Assembly: GCA_018136815.1 (NCBI GenBank)
Contig: CM030938.1
Coordinates: 3,263,289-3,327,288, forward strand
Origin: Isochrysis galbana
Taxonomy: Eukaryota; Haptophyta; Isochrysidales; Isochrysidaceae
DNA: 64,000 nt
Direction of reading: 5' to 3'
In this document: piece after piece, positions 1-12,598 of the stretch
Layout of the letters: each line of letters opens with the position of its first letter
How positions within the stretch are numbered: the stretch's first letter is position 1
Program-made: the position numbers and the translations under genes
Notes under the pieces: generated by a model
Databases searched by the model: none
The model's input: only the letters and a program-made list of their open reading frames with translations
Told to the model about the DNA's origin: nothing

Positions 1-2
1 CA

Positions 3-2747
3 CTTTTGAAAGAGGTGGCGGCACTACCGCCTGCACCCGAAGCCGACATTCCACGAAATGCTCACGGCCTCGCCCATGCATTTGCCTATGACGCCATGCA
101 GCGCGCAGATGTACGGGCCCCATCGGCTTTGAACGGCAGGATGCCCGCCCTGCGACGAGCGCAATCGGTCACGCTACGCATCACGGGCGCGCCACCACGT
201 GGCCATGCACGTGTGTCGGACGACGCCGCTATCGTGCCGGCGCTTTTGCCTCGAGGCTGGCCCGAATTGTCGATGCGCGTGCCTTTTTCCATGACGCTGC
301 GTGAGGAACACGTCGTGCTGGAGGCCATGTCCTCGATTGCTCGCGGGAAATCTTGGATCATCGAACTCCCTGGGGCCCACCAGCTTGGTATGGGCCTAGG
401 CCTCACACGAGCTGTTGAGGGCGTTAGCGCTGATGTGGCGGCGATCGCACGTCGGCTTCTGCTCGGGGAAGCGCGTGGGCGCGTCTTCGTAGATTGGCCG
501 TACTGCAATGCTGCCAAGGCCGTATCCGTCGCTTCCGTTGGCGGACGATGGTGGCTAGACAGGCGGGGCGAGTCTGTCCAGCACTGCGACATTCATCCGG
601 GCGAATGGCGACGGCTCAAGGAGGAGCTGAGTCATAACACGCTCAGCCACCGTGCGATTGACGTCGGCGGGATTGCTATAGTGGTATATGTCCTACCCCT
701 AGCGGGATACACCCTCAGCGTCAAAGACAACTCTCTGGTTGAGCGCTGGGCAAATTCCCCTCTTCCCGTGCCGGCTCAACTTGTGCTGCCCGAGTGGGGA
801 CGCGCGCAGGCGCCCCCATTACGCACATCGCGTCGCATGGGGCTGAGAAGGCTGGTGCCATCGAGGCAAGTCATCGTCATTGACGGCGAACACTATGGAC
901 TTGTTGGCACCGTAGTGTCGGCTCCGGTGACACCGGCCGCTCAAGCGGCAGCGGCAGCAGAAGCGGTCACTGCAGCGAAGAAGGCCTCGTTGGCTCAAGC
1001 CATCGCTCACGCGGAGGCTGCGGCAGCAGCCGGGCGTGCTCTAAGCGTCGAGTCTACTGCGCAATCCTCGTCGTGGGAGTGTTTGCATTGTACTCTCGTG
1101 AACGACGGGAGTGCGCCTGTATGTGCTGCGTGCGAGACGCCGCGAGAGAGCGAGGGCTCACAAACGCCCCCTTCGGACAACTCGCAAATGTCTTCGACGA
1201 GCAAGCAAAACAACTCTCAGTTCGAGGTGATTGATCGTGCCAATAATGCTAGAGAACTCGCCCAAGCGGCCACTGCGGCCGCCATTGCTGCCTCACGCGT
1301 GAGTGTATGTCTTCGCCGTCGGCCACCGCTTCCAGCTCTGCCGATGGTGATCCCTGAACGCGGCCAGTCCGAGCGAGAGCTTGCACAACGGCTCAATGTA
1401 CATACAAGTGTCGTCGCGCGTCTGTCGGGGTCAGTGTCTGTCATTGATGCCTCCGGGAAGCAAATCGAGATCGGCCTCGGCATCAAGTCCCGCCGCAAGC
1501 GCCTGGTAGCTGTGGGGTGGTGCCGTCTTCGTCCTGCGGTCGGTGGTATGGACGAGGTCTGGGAGTATCTCGGCATAGCGGAGAAGACGCTCCGCGAATA
1601 CCAGCAAGAGTATCCAAGTGTCTTCTCGATGCTACAGGTGAGCAAGCGCCGCCATTGTGCGATAAACGCACTCGCCCTGCCCGCTGGATCCGACCGGCGC
1701 ATCAATGCGCACGATAGGCTCTGCAAGCCATTACAAGCCTGTGACAGTCTCCTTTCCATTTGCACCCATCCTGCTCTTTCCACGTTAGGCCCGTCCTCGT
1801 GGGGAAAACTACAGCATCGATGAAGCCTTCCCCCAAGCAGACGACTCATACGGGTGGGGACCGACCGCGAGCTCACTCAATTCCCAAGTCAGAGCCGACG
1901 CCGAGTTGTCCAACCCGCTGTCTGCCTCCTCAAGGCTGCTTTCGTTGGTCGCTTGGCTTGACGCCACAGGTTCCAGGGTTGCCCAGCTCGTTCCTGCCGA
2001 TATGCTCCGCCTGTCTCGTGAATCTGTTGCTCGAGCTGAAGCCGAGCTTTCCGCACTCTCGACCAAGGAACCTCAAGAGATGGCTGGATCGAGCGACCGG
2101 AATGCGGTGACGCTGGAGCTTCCAGCAGCATCGTTATTAACTCCTACAGAATCACTTGTCAATCTCGGCGGCTTCACAGCGAATCACCTTCCGGGCGAGT
2201 ACGTCACGTACATACGTGGCGCCGGGCCCGTGCCTTTTGGAGAAAGAGGCATCGTTCTCGCTACGCAGGGAGCACGGTAAGATGGCTCGACTTATCGCTC
2301 CCGGGCCTGAAATCTAGCGTATTATTACGTGACTTCATAGTCCTCACCAGGAGGGATGCTGCCTTCATGCTGGCCCCTCGTCATCTGCGCTTTGCCATGC
2401 GCGCTATCGCGATGGAATGTGCAAGGCCATGCTGTGAGATGACTTCTCCTCCCCTCCCTTGTCTCCGCAGATGTGAGGTCATATTCGAGCACGAGGGCTT
2501 CTGCTCATTCGGGCACTTTTCCCGTCTCAACACGTCTCGTGCGGCGGTCGTTCCCGCCACCTCTCTTCTCAATTTGTCTCGGCCGCCCCGTGCGGCCGCA
2601 GAGGCTGCTGCTGATGCGCGCAAACATGCGCGCGCTGCGGCTCTCGGTCACGCCTTTGCCTCAGATGGCGCAGCAGGATCGGATTTTGTTGCCTTTGCGA
2701 GGGGGACAAATCCGTATAGTGTATTGGATACTGCACCTGCGGAATGA
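3..2747 (+). CDS. XRN1: XRN1 5'-3' exoribonuclease, C-terminal part (cut by window edge)
   Basis: Degrades decapped mRNA 5' to 3' in the cytoplasm. Three exons read in frame: 3-1637, 1789-2276 and 2471-2747 (donors gtgagc and gtaaga, acceptors ttag and gcag), giving about 799 residues; the catalytic XRN_N domain must lie upstream of the window. The assignment rests on XRN1 C-terminal signatures: a GLTRAVEG then VFVDWPY block, a HRAIDVGGIAIVVYVLPLAGY-like SH3-region block, a second block LARRLNVH-like through GLGIKSRRK to WEYLGIAEK, then VPFGERG and, in the last exon, CEVIFEHEGF and PATSLLNLS. Odd: a RanBP2-type zinc finger (W-x-C-x2-C, N, C-x2-C; about 1074-1143) lies in the alanine-rich linker between these blocks. 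Intron 1 is phase 0, intron 2 phase 2. Exon borders are by inspection, but frames agree at both. Confidence 0.85.
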
Positions 2748-3959
2748 AGATCGCCTTGATCATCTTTTTTGCACAAGAGTGGAATAGAAAGGAAGGGTGT
2801 GTAAGCATGCAAATCTGAGGCATTTGGTGCTCTCTACACGAGATTGATGAGTGTGGAGTGCCCTCCCATGTTGGGGGCACTATAGGGGGATCCACCTCAC
2901 ACATGAAAAAAATTGACATCCCCCTGCAGCCGGTGGACATAAATGTAGTAATATGCAATGTTGTGTCCTAGCCAACCCCGCAACAGCTAATTGGACACAA
3001 CTCTTCAGTCCCGGAATCCCGCGCCATGCCCGATGCCTGACGAGCTAGGTGTCCAAGTGATACCAAAGGGTGCCCCCTCCCCTGACCCCTCCCCGCTCGA
3101 TATTTGTCCCCCCTCCAGTGCACGCACCAACCCTGCGCACCCTAGCACGCCCTCTCCTCGACGCTCCACGCTGGTTGAAACCGCCTTTCGGGTATAACAA
3201 TTAGAAGTAGGGCTGTGAACCAGTTAAAGTGTTAACCACTTAACACCCAAACACCCAAGCATTTAACACTACCACCCTGATAGTGTTAGTGCCTCGGGCA
3301 CTAACACTAACAATCTATGTAGCAATTTTGCCGCAAGGTGTTAACATGGTGGTAATGGCCCCTTTTGCCGCTGTGTTAAACAGTGTTGTATTCAGGCCGC
3401 AGGCCTTTTGGCATGAATATTTCGGCATGATCACGAGCCTTTTTCGTTATATTCCATCTTCTATGTTCGTCGTGGTCGCGTAAGGCTTGCAGATTCGGAT
3501 TCTCCCTGGACTCAAGTCCTGGTTCGCCGATTTTCGTCTCGAAATTCGAAGATTTGAGTTTTATTTTTACTGTTGCTTGTTATCTTGTTATGGTAATTGT
3601 CCACGCGTTTAAGTAAGTAATGGAGGTGGCAGAACTGGGCCCCTCGCATTCAGATCCCACCCCCCCCCCTCCGCAGATTTCCTTCCTTCCCTCTCTCCCC
3701 CTCCCCTTCTGCCTTCTGCGCCCGCACCTCATATGTCTCTGTCTGACTTCTGTCTTCTGTCTCTGTCTCATCCGGTGCCGTCGCCGCTTTCCCTTTGCTT
3801 GCGCTTGCGCTTGCCCGACTGTCCCCTTCCGCGCCCCCCCCCCCCCCCCCCCCCGCCCCTGCGCTTGCGCGCTTCCCTCCCGCCTCGCGTACTCCCACCC
3901 CCCCCTTTTTTTTACTTTTTATATCCATGTTCGGCCCGCTCTAGAAGTAAGGTGTTAAC
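2748..3959. other. Intergenic, repeat-bearing, no gene seen
   Basis: Between the XRN1 stop and a LINE remnant. It holds an AT-richer block with several GTGTTAAC motifs (about 3224, 3341, 3952), a strong hairpin (3281-3309) and a pyrimidine-rich block with a long C run near 3835-3854. Short open frames in the C-rich part are low complexity and I do not call them genes. Confidence 0.6.
3281..3309. repeat. Perfect 13-bp inverted repeat (hairpin)
   Basis: Arms TAGTGTTAGTGCC and GGCACTAACACTA are exact complements around a 3-nt loop TCG. The surrounding 3200-3360 is rich in GTGTTAA/TTAACAC motifs in both orientations. It may be part of a palindromic non-autonomous DNA element, but I found no clear terminal repeats. 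Confidence 0.7.
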
Positions 3960-5724
3960 GCGACAGAACCACGCGTCTAGCACTTGTTTCCATTGTGCTT
4001 GGCGTGCGTCCAAGTAATTCAGGATCCATTTTGCCTGTAGTGCTTTGACGTGGTTGCCCCAGTCTAGCAGTCCCAGCCCGAGGTGTGGCCCTTTTTCCGA
4101 AGGGTTTTTGATCGGGATCTCGGGATGTTTTACCCATTGCAGTCTCCGTCCGGTACGCGCGTTTGTCCACATGATTCTGTCCACGGATCTTTTAACCGCC
4201 GTGTGGAATGATTTTGGGGCTGCAAGTGTCTGCAGCCAGTATCTAGGGATAGAATATATAAGAAAGTTAGCTACCTTCGTTTTCCCGTGTATAGATAGAT
4301 CATTAGTTAGCGGTGCGTAAATAGTGGCTTTCTTCTCTATCTTGTCGGCTAGTTTGCGCCAGAATTCTTTGATGGCCTGGGGCCCCCCTAGTGGGACTCC
4401 CAGTATGGTCGCGTACTCGTTTCGTTTCAGCCACTTATATCTTTGGAATCTCGCGGGTGGGCGCTTCCTCTTCAGGGAGCCCATCCTCAGGCCCTCGAAC
4501 TTTTGGTCGTTGGGTTTGCCGCACGAGGCCGCCGCGTACCTTTCTACCAGCTGAGAGATCGCGCTAGGCTACTGTAGTCTGCCGCTAAGAGCTGTGTATC
4601 GTCCGCGAATTGGCTTATCTTAAGTTCGGCTCCGTTCACTACGATGCCTTCTATGTCTTCGTCTTCGTTTATCGCTCTGGTGAGGACTTCTGCCGTTAAG
4701 AGGAAGGTCAACGGCGAGAGCGGGCATCCTTGGGGGACGCCACTCGCTATGTTGAAAGGGAAGCTTCTTCCCCCATTCGCCTTTATGTAGCGGATTGGTT
4801 TTGCCTCGGAGTTCGTGAGCGCCTTCGCGTATCTCCTGAAGTCCTTCCCGAATGTTAATTTTTCGAGGACCAAGTGGTAAAACTCCCAGTTGACCCTGTC
4901 GAAGGCCTTTTCCCAGTCTAGCGCTAGGAGGAGTCCTGGCTCCCCCGTTTCGTCTAGGTATGCATTCGTCAGTTGTAACAGATGGGTGGCTTCGCCGATT
5001 AACCGTTTCGGGACGAAGCCTAGCTGGTCTTTCGAAATTATATTCCCGATTACTTTTTTTAATCTATTCGTAAGCACCGCGCTGTCTCTCCCTCTCGCGG
5101 GTTTTCTGCGGGATGCGTGTTGTGATGGCCCAAATTCGTGGTTGTGCTGGTCATGTTGGGCCTCTGGGGCCGGTGTCTTGCTGATCGTTCCAGCGCCCGA
5201 GGCGCGGTCGTCCGTCTGTCTCTCGGCGTCTCTGGGGAGTGTCTCCCCGGTGTCGTCCTCCCTGTGGCCGCTGTCCCCCCTGACAGGGGTCCAAAGCTGC
5301 TCCATGTTCCAATGCCTGTTTTGATGCGACATTTCCCCAATGGGGTGCTGTCTTGTATGGCGCCGGGCCGGCCCCTCGCGCCGGAGCACGAGGGCGGTAA
5401 CGCGGCTGTGTAGAGTCCCGGCCCGGGGGCATTCCCTATGGGTTCGTCCCTCTGGTGCTTTGTGGCTGGTGTGGCTGTGGATTGTGTTGGAGGTGTGTTG
5501 CCTGCTGGCTGGTGCCAGCATGGCGGCTTTGAACTTGTCGTTCATGGTGATGCGCGGGCGCGGCCCGCCGGCTCCTGTGCCCACCTGACTGGGGGGGTCG
5601 TCCTGGCGCGGTCGCTTCGGCGACAGCGGCGTGTCCGTGAGCTCTTCGTCCATCATGGCGAGGGCAGCGGCAGCGAGAGCGGGCGGCGGCGCGCGCTCCA
5701 TGACCCTATCGTTTTAACGATAGT
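3960..5724 (-). mobile_element. LINE (L1/Tx1-like) remnant with RT domain, internally deleted, 3'-truncated
   Basis: Non-LTR retrotransposon copy. Its 5' end is the hairpin ACTATCGTTAAAACGATAG (5724-5706), followed by ATG at 5701. The frame 5701-4544 (385 codons) joins a proline/arginine-rich N-terminal region (SPKRPRQDD, NLS-like) directly to reverse transcriptase: KDQLGFVPKR, LDWEKAFDRVNWEFYH, GVPQGCPLSPLTF and catalytic FADDTQLL. The rest of the N-terminal ORF, any endonuclease and the first RT motif are missing, so there is an internal in-frame deletion near 5090. A frameshift near 4556 moves the thumb region (ISQLVERYAAASC..., to about 3960) into another frame. Homology to the copy at 24756-28185 stops at AWFCR; the 3' third is lost. 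No target-site duplication can be tested because the 3' end is absent. Confidence 0.85.
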
Positions 5725-6775
5725 TGAGCGGTGGCAATGGAGGGAAGCGCAAGAGGAGGCTCTCAAGGGGATGGGTGTCGCCGAAGGCAGATCTCCCCCG
5801 GGGCTCACGCACGCGGGAGGCTCCAGCTGAGGCGCCAGGGTCTCTGGGGGGAGGGGGGGCTTTGCGCAAGAAGAAGCGTGTTCCCACACATGTGGCGCAT
5901 ACGTATGGATATGGAGACCAGCACATGACTGCTGTTCCAACTCGTCTCCACGTCCGAGGTGGCGGCCATCGCACCGCACCGGCGCGCACGGCAGCATGAC
6001 CCGCCTCCTGTGCCCTCTCCACAGCCTCCTGCACCTCAGGCTTGTTCGACTGGCACAGCGGGCACAACACAACCGTCATGCGCGGCTCTGCTGAACTTCA
6101 CGCTTTGCCACGAACAACTCTTGCCTTGGTGGGGCGACTTCGCCGATTGGGGCGGCGGCGTAGGTGGCCGAGGCCTCTGCAATGTGTGGGGCGCCACCCT
6201 GTGAACACACCATGCTGTTGTCGGGGTCCAGCAGCATGGAGGCCGAACTAGCACCGGCCGCGCAGCGCCCGCGCGCCACCGTGCGCGACTGGTCTTTAGT
6301 ATGTGTTTCGTCCGTTCACAAGGATTTTCTGGACAGCTTCCCAACAGCAACAGCCACATTCCCCCATCTCAGTTTCAAAGTTATGTCCTGCGTATTCTCC
6401 TGCTTATTATCTACCCACTCACGGTCGGCTCAGGCGGGAGAGCCCTCCTCCCCCAGCCCCCCCCCCCCTTCGCGCGGCCACCCGCCTACCACCTTAAGAA
6501 GATTTTTTTAGAATTACAACTTTCTAGTGCATGAGCCCTGGTGTTATGACGCATGTACGATGCTTGAAGCTGTGCTAGTGCGCAAAGCACATTGCCGCAC
6601 TCTTCACTAGACGACAGGGGAAATTCTCAATCGGCTCCGCATGGTAATTGAGATTGCACTCGGGAAGTAAGTGAGAATACAGACCATGGAATTCGGATGA
6701 CACGCTTCGAGTGACGCCATGACCAAAAGTGAGATGACGCGGTCTCATAATCGCTTGGGAAGTTGGAAGATGGGT
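5725..6775. other. Intergenic, no convincing gene
   Basis: Lies between the LINE 5' end and the 3' end of the XMAP215 gene. Minus-strand frames at 6279-6076 and 6079-5714 touch at an ATGA and carry a CPLC...CATC cysteine pattern. They may be scraps of a decayed zinc-binding protein, but neither looks like a whole gene. Confidence 0.4.
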
Positions 6776-9700
6776 TCAATTCTCTCCCGGTTTCACATAG
6801 CCATGTTTGGCCAGCCGAGCACGGACAGCCCGAAGTTCCGCGGGCGTCGAGGGGACCGTCAGATCGCCAGCAACGTCTGCTCCAACGGGGGGGTCTGCAA
6901 ACGCGGTATTGGATCGCGTCGCACGAGCAGGCGTGGCCTCAATGTTGTACTTCTTCTTCATTTCGGTGAGCCTTGCGATGGCGGAGGCGATGGCCGCATC
7001 TCCACCCGTGGCGGCAGGAGCGTCGGCAATAGATGCATCGGTAACACGCTGTTGGCGTACCGAGTTGGGCGTCTTCCGCGTAGCCTGTGCAGTCGCCGTG
7101 CCACTGCGTTGGCGTACGGGAGTGCGCGCATTAGTCCTTGTGGGCGTCGCGCTACCCGCTTGATTGCCTCCGCTCAATGACATCGTGACTGACGCCGCAT
7201 CGGAGGAGGTGGCCTGTGGCGTCGGTGTCGAATCCGAGATATTCTCAACTGATGCTGCGTTGGCCACACGGTGGCGGGGAGAGCAGCTCACTCCGAGCAG
7301 CTCGTTGACGCGATGCACCAATGCTGGCGATGCCTTGCGGCGACTAGAAACACCACGTCCGCTGGCCCCTGCGCCCTCGCCACACATGCGGAGCGCATTC
7401 AACACCTCTTGACCACGGACGGCGACGAGTGCGCTCAAAGTGACATCGGATGCGTCACGAATGTGCGTTATGAGCTCCCCCGGCGAGTCTCGTTCGGCGG
7501 CAGCCAGCGTCCAAGAGAGTGCAGAGAGCTCCTTAACAACCGGCAGCATATCGATCTGCGGAGCCATGTCCTTGAGGGTCTTGTTGAGTTTGGCGAGGCA
7601 CTTAAGCACAAGACTCGACAAATTGCCTTGCGATGGCAATGTCCCCTTCTCGCCTAGTAATTGCAGGAGAGCGCTCAATGTCGGTCCTCGGGGAGAATTT
7701 TGAAGGAGCTTCAGCATGATAAAATTGAGTGTATCGAGAAGGTGGTGCGCAACCTCAGCGCCGAAGTCGGCGAGGCAGGGATCCAGAAGACGTTCCAGAA
7801 GCTCGAGCACGAGTAGGCGAATCTGCGGCTGCTGAAGGAAACCAACGATTCGAGGTTCCCCGAGCATGTCGATCATGAGTTGCAGGGTCTTTTTGCATTG
7901 TGACAACGCGGATGGTGAGCGTAAAGCCGTACGCAGACGTGTGGCTAGCGCTTCAGCAAGCGGCTCGAGCACCGCTGCCAATGCGTCCGGATTGTCTGCC
8001 ACTGTACGAGAGAGCAAGGAGAGCGCCTTCAGCACATCAGGTTGTGTAGATTGCTGTGAGCCAAGGAGCATGATGTCTTCAGTCAGACCCTTGTGTGCTG
8101 TCTCGCGTTGTTTGCCACGCGTGTTGATGCCCCCTTGGATGATGCCGGCTGACCCGGGACGTGGGACTCCTGGAGTGGATGGCTTAGTTTCTTTCATCGT
8201 GGACCTCGGTTTTGCAGGAGACGGCGCCGCAGACCGCGGTTTCGCGAGACCTGCGGCGGCGGAGCGCGGCCTTGCCGGCGATGCAGTCATGGATCGCGGC
8301 TTAGCGGGAGACGCGGTTACGGAGCGTGGCCTGACGGGAGACGCTGCAGCCGACCGCGGCCTGGCGGGAGACGCCGCAACCGACCGCGGCCTCGCGGGAG
8401 ACGCCGCAACCGACTGCGACCTCGCGGGAGACGCCGCAAGCGACCGCGACCTCGCGGGTGAAGCAGCGGTGGACCGAGATCGCGTGGGAGACACAGTGGC
8501 AGGTCTCGGCCCAGGCCTATTGGCAGAAAGAGAGCCATTCCCGAGAGCCTTGGCGGCATGGACCGGAGCGCCTTCTTTCTTTGACGCTTCAAGAGTCCGG
8601 CTTCCCCTCGGTGCCGGAATGGAGCCCATCGTTGCGGAACGAAGCAAAGATACCGGCCTGGACGCACTTTTGCCCGTGGTCATGGTGGTGCTCACGGGAC
8701 AGGTGGACCCCTCGACGTTCGATCGAGAAGATAGGCGCGAGGCTGAAGTGCGCGCATTCTTTACATGCACGGCGTTGCCTAGGCCGGGCGCGCCTAGCGG
8801 CGCATCAGCCTGCGGCGCGGCAAGTTTCAGCTTAGCTAGAACGGGAGTGAGCTTTTTCACCGTTGCAGGATTGAGCTTCTCAACTTGCGCGTCGAGATCC
8901 GCGTTCGTCACGAGAGCCGTGGCAAGAAGAGCCTGAATTGTGGTTGCGGCGGCAGCCCGGACCTCAGGTGTGCGGTCATCCAGGTTGCGCAAAAGGCCGG
9001 GAAGCAAAGGATCTGCCTCGCACGCTGAGTCGAGCTGTGGGACATGAGCCGCAAGCCACGTTAACAACTTGGCTCGGCCTGCCGGTGACTCCATCCCCAT
9101 ACCAGTCGGAAGTAACGGCACGAGAGGCTCGAAAGAGGTCTCCTTCACCCACTTGTTGAGCGCATCTAGAGCGCAGTCCCGTGTTGTGGCCTTGCCGTCG
9201 CCTAGGGCTGAGATGACGGCCGGAAGCGTTGTGCGAATGAACGGACGAATTGCCCTCCCTACCCCTTGGCCGATGGAACCGATCGCATTTAAGGCAGCCG
9301 TCGCAAGAGCCTGCTGCTTGTCCGAAACTCGAGGTACCAAGGCTTCGAGTAGCGGGCCTACGACGGGAGAGAGCCGTGGCGCGTCCTGCAATGCAACAGT
9401 CACCACATCTAGTGCTGCCTTGCGCTCCTTCCACTCCTGGTGTCTCAGCTGAGCAATGATACCGGGCTTCACCCGATCTCGGAGCAGATCAACTCGTGGC
9501 ACTAGATCATCCAGAAATGAAGACGAATCGGCGAGACCCACTGGTGCTGGAGGAGCCCTACCCGGGGTGCTATTAGCAGGGGCACCAGTAGTTGGAAGAC
9601 GTGCTGTGCCGTGCTTGAAGAAGCGCGTGGGTGTCATCGGCTGTGGGGCATCGCCCATGCTCGCGGACTCGGACTCAAGCTGCTTCTTCACAATGTCCTT

Positions 9701-12296
9701 GAGCTCATTGAGCTGAGGCAATGAAAGGAAGGGTGATCCGAGCTCGCGTCGCAAGGTGAGAATCAGCTTCATCGCGGCGTCACGAACGGACGCATCGCGA
9801 GAGTCCATAGCAGGGATAGCCATTCCGAGCGCCCCGGCCGGAGACAGCGAGCAGGGGCCAAAGGCGGTAAACGCGCTCGTCAGGGCCACGAGCGCTTCAC
9901 AAAGCACTTTCGGGTTCTTATGTCCTATGGTGCGGTTGTGCAACTGGCTGACCACCCACGTGGGCCCCACAGCCTCAGCGAGCGATAAGATGGCTTCCGT
10001 GGCGGCAGACTTCACGCGCTTGGCCGTGAGTCGCTCCACGATATCGCCTAAAGCACGAGTTGCGGAGCGCCGCGACACCAAAGGCGCGGCCAGGACTACG
10101 GCTGCGATGGCCTCAATGGACTTTGCCATCACCTGCAAGGCGTGGAGTGGAAAGTAGGAGGTCAGCTCTGCTCGACCTGCCTTTCCCCACATCGGCGAGA
10201 AGGCAGAACTTCCGTTGGCAAGGAATGACACATGTGCACCAAAACGCTTCCATGCACACCTGCTCATTCTTCTCTTTGGCCAACTGCATCGAGATCTGCC
10301 ACATGATCAGCTCGGCGACCAGCGGCGTCAGAGAATCCTCCGACATACTGCGCACGTGCGCTGTGACGTCTATGAAGGCCTGCACACGTTTCCCCCACGC
10401 GGCATCCACGATAGCCGCGCGGAGAGCCGACGGGGGCACATCGTGCTCTTCGACAATTGCATGCAGATCATCGGCACTCGGCAGCTCCGGTTCCCGCCAA
10501 CCGGGCGTTTTTGCGGCTCCAGGGGCTGCGAACTTAGACTTTTCTGTACTCTGTTTCGCGGTTCGGGAGCTTCTCGCCTCAGAAGCCTCGGTCCGCGTGG
10601 GCTGGGTGGTTGCTACCGGGGGCGCAAGCGTCGCCGTTGTCGTTCTGCCCGGTGGAGCAGTTTCAGACGGATGGGTCGTTGAGTTTGCTTCTGAGCGAGA
10701 GGTGTCTTTCAGTGCACCTACCTGGGCCTTTCCCTTTGCTAGCCTCTCCGCTCGTTTTGGAGCCATCTCCTTCATCCAAGCCTGCGCCTCGTCGCTTGGA
10801 AGGAGTTCTGCGATCCTTGCCGTCGCCTCAAAGGCAAGCGAGCGAACCTCCACCGTCGCGTCCTCCTCGAGCAGCGTGAGCGCGCTGTCGAGTGTGGGCA
10901 AGGTCCTTCCAAGCGTGCCACAGTCACAAGCCGCGGAGGCGACGGCGGACATGAGCCAACGCGCTGCGGTGCAGCGAAGCGCTGGGTTTGTTGACGCCTT
11001 GATGGCGCCAAGTGTGATCTCAGCGGCATCAGAAATGGCGAGGCATTGCGACTCAACGAGTGCCGCGAGGGCGGCCCGCACGGCCTCGGCAACAGCCGCC
11101 TTCTTCTCCGCCCCCTTCTCTAGCAGTGCTGGTGCCAGGCGCTTGCCGTGCGACCCGAATTCCTTCCCGAGCTTCTCAGTCAGGCAGTGTGTGGCTTTGA
11201 TGGAGGAGGCCACGACGTTCACATTCGCATCTCCATAGAGCTTCTTGAGACCCTTGGCGACCACTGTGAATTCGGGCGACATCTTGACGCTAGTCTCGCC
11301 GTCCAGCAGCTCCACTATGGTGTCGGCCGCCTTCTTCCGCTCCACCCACTTCTCGGCGGAAAGGCTCTTTTCCCAGGCATCAGCTTGAGCACTCGATCCC
11401 TTCGTCTTGGGAAGCTTGGCGAGGAGATCAAACGGAGGCCTTGAGATGGTGGGCCGCGTCGCCGCAGCAGTAGGGCGTTCTGCGTGCTGAGTGTCTATCG
11501 GCTCCAGACCCTCCTTTGCATCGACAGAAACTGTCGCCATGACCCGTGCCTCTGGAAGCCCGATAGCTTTGAGCGCTGCGATGCGGTCGTCCCCAATGCT
11601 TTTCAGCTCCTTGAATATGCCGTCTCCGTAGTGGAGCCTTATCACCCCCACCAAGGCCGTCGCCTCATCACGCACCAGCTTGTCGCGATGCTGGAGCATA
11701 TCAGCCAGCGCCTTGATCTGGGGCTGCGCGTCAAAGGCGCCCCCACCGCAGAGCGCGAGGACCTCAGCAGATGCCTTGAGCGCCGACGCGATGGCCTTTG
11801 GCACTTTCGCCTTCAATCCGGCAGCCAGCGCAGAGTTGACGGCGTCGGCACCGCCGGCTTGGAAGAGTGAGACGAGCGCGGCGATGGCCTTGGCCTGGAA
11901 CTTGCCTGCCGCGTGCTTCTCGACGAGTGCCTTGGCCACGGCGGACGAGACAGCTGAGATGGCGCTCGCCGGCGCACTCTGGATCCACGCGGCGGCCGCG
12001 TCAAGGGCGCTCTCGTGACACAGCGGCGCTTTGTCGTGAAGCATGGCAGGTACGAGGTCTGCCACATCTGCGGCCAAGTGCTCGGCCTTGCCGGCCAGCT
12101 GCGTCCCTATCTCGGCGAACGCCGCCTTTCTCACAGCCGGCACGCTCGCCTTCATCCTCTCAGTGAGCGGTTTGTCGCTCATTCCGTCGCTCTGCGGATC
12201 AGCATGCTCTGCCACGTCAAAGGCGCTCTTGATCTGCAACGGCACGAGCTCATCGAGGCTACTGTTGGCCGCGAGAGGCTCGTTCTCGTCGCCCAT
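6776..12296 (-). CDS. CKAP5: XMAP215/CKAP5/MOR1-family microtubule polymerase (TOG protein)
   Basis: Plus-end microtubule polymerase that delivers tubulin through TOG (HEAT-array) domains. Two exons: 12296-10260 and 10132-6776, one 127-bp phase-0 intron (CAG|GTGTGC ... GCAG|GTGATG), 1797 aa against about 2000 in human. TOG1-like residues ~40-240 (LTERMKASVPAVRKAAF), TOG2 ~285-470 (EKWVERKKAADTIVELL, EKKAAVAEAVRAAL), TOG3 spans the intron (~600-790), TOG4 ~890-1080 (LVPRVDLLRDRV, HQEWKERKAALDVV, ALGDGKATTRDCALDALNKW), and a C-terminal helical domain ~1310-1480. Between TOG4 and the C-terminal domain is a basic Ser/Pro/Arg linker with about ten 10-residue repeats of SPARPRS type, probably microtubule-binding and rich in minimal CDK sites. 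The ATG at 12296 is followed at once by conserved sequence and preceded by a G tract. Confidence 0.9.
8201..8505 (-). repeat. 30-bp coding tandem repeat in the XMAP215 linker
   Basis: About ten imperfect 30-bp units inside the TOG gene, each encoding a 10-residue unit such as ASPARPRSVA. The period is a multiple of three, so copy-number change keeps the frame. Units vary mostly at single bases. Confidence 0.85.
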
Positions 12297-12598
12297 GGCC
12301 GTCGCGCGCGGGGGGGGGGGGGGGGGGGGGGGCAGCAGGGGAGGAGGAGGGGGTGTTGACGAGGGGAAGGGCGGCGTCGGGCGCTACCCGTCGCGGTCCC
12401 CGTTTGAGTGTGGGGCCGCGCGGGTGGGGGAGGGGGCGGGGGAAGGGGGACGGGGGGAGGGGAGAGGAGAGAGAGAGAGAGAGAGGGGAGTGGCGGCGCG
12501 CGAGAGGAGGGGGGGAGAAGGCCTGCTTTACTCTTAGAGTACTCCACTCGAGAGCTCTAGAGTCTAGAGTTACTCTGGAGCTCTCTAGTAGAGAGAGG
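12297..12598. promoter_or_regulatory. Upstream region of XMAP215 gene with (G)23 and GA-rich tract
   Basis: Immediately upstream of the minus-strand ATG. It holds a run of 23 G (12310-12332), then G-rich and GA-rich sequence with a (GA)n stretch near 12468-12486, so the coding strand is C/CT-rich. Probably 5' UTR or core promoter, by analogy with similar tracts upstream of other genes here. No TATA box seen. Confidence 0.4.

Noticed and set aside
5714-6279. Minus-strand frames with CPLC and CATC motifs, possible zinc-finger gene
   Set aside because: Two frames that only touch at ATGA, with no continuous domain and no match to a known finger spacing.
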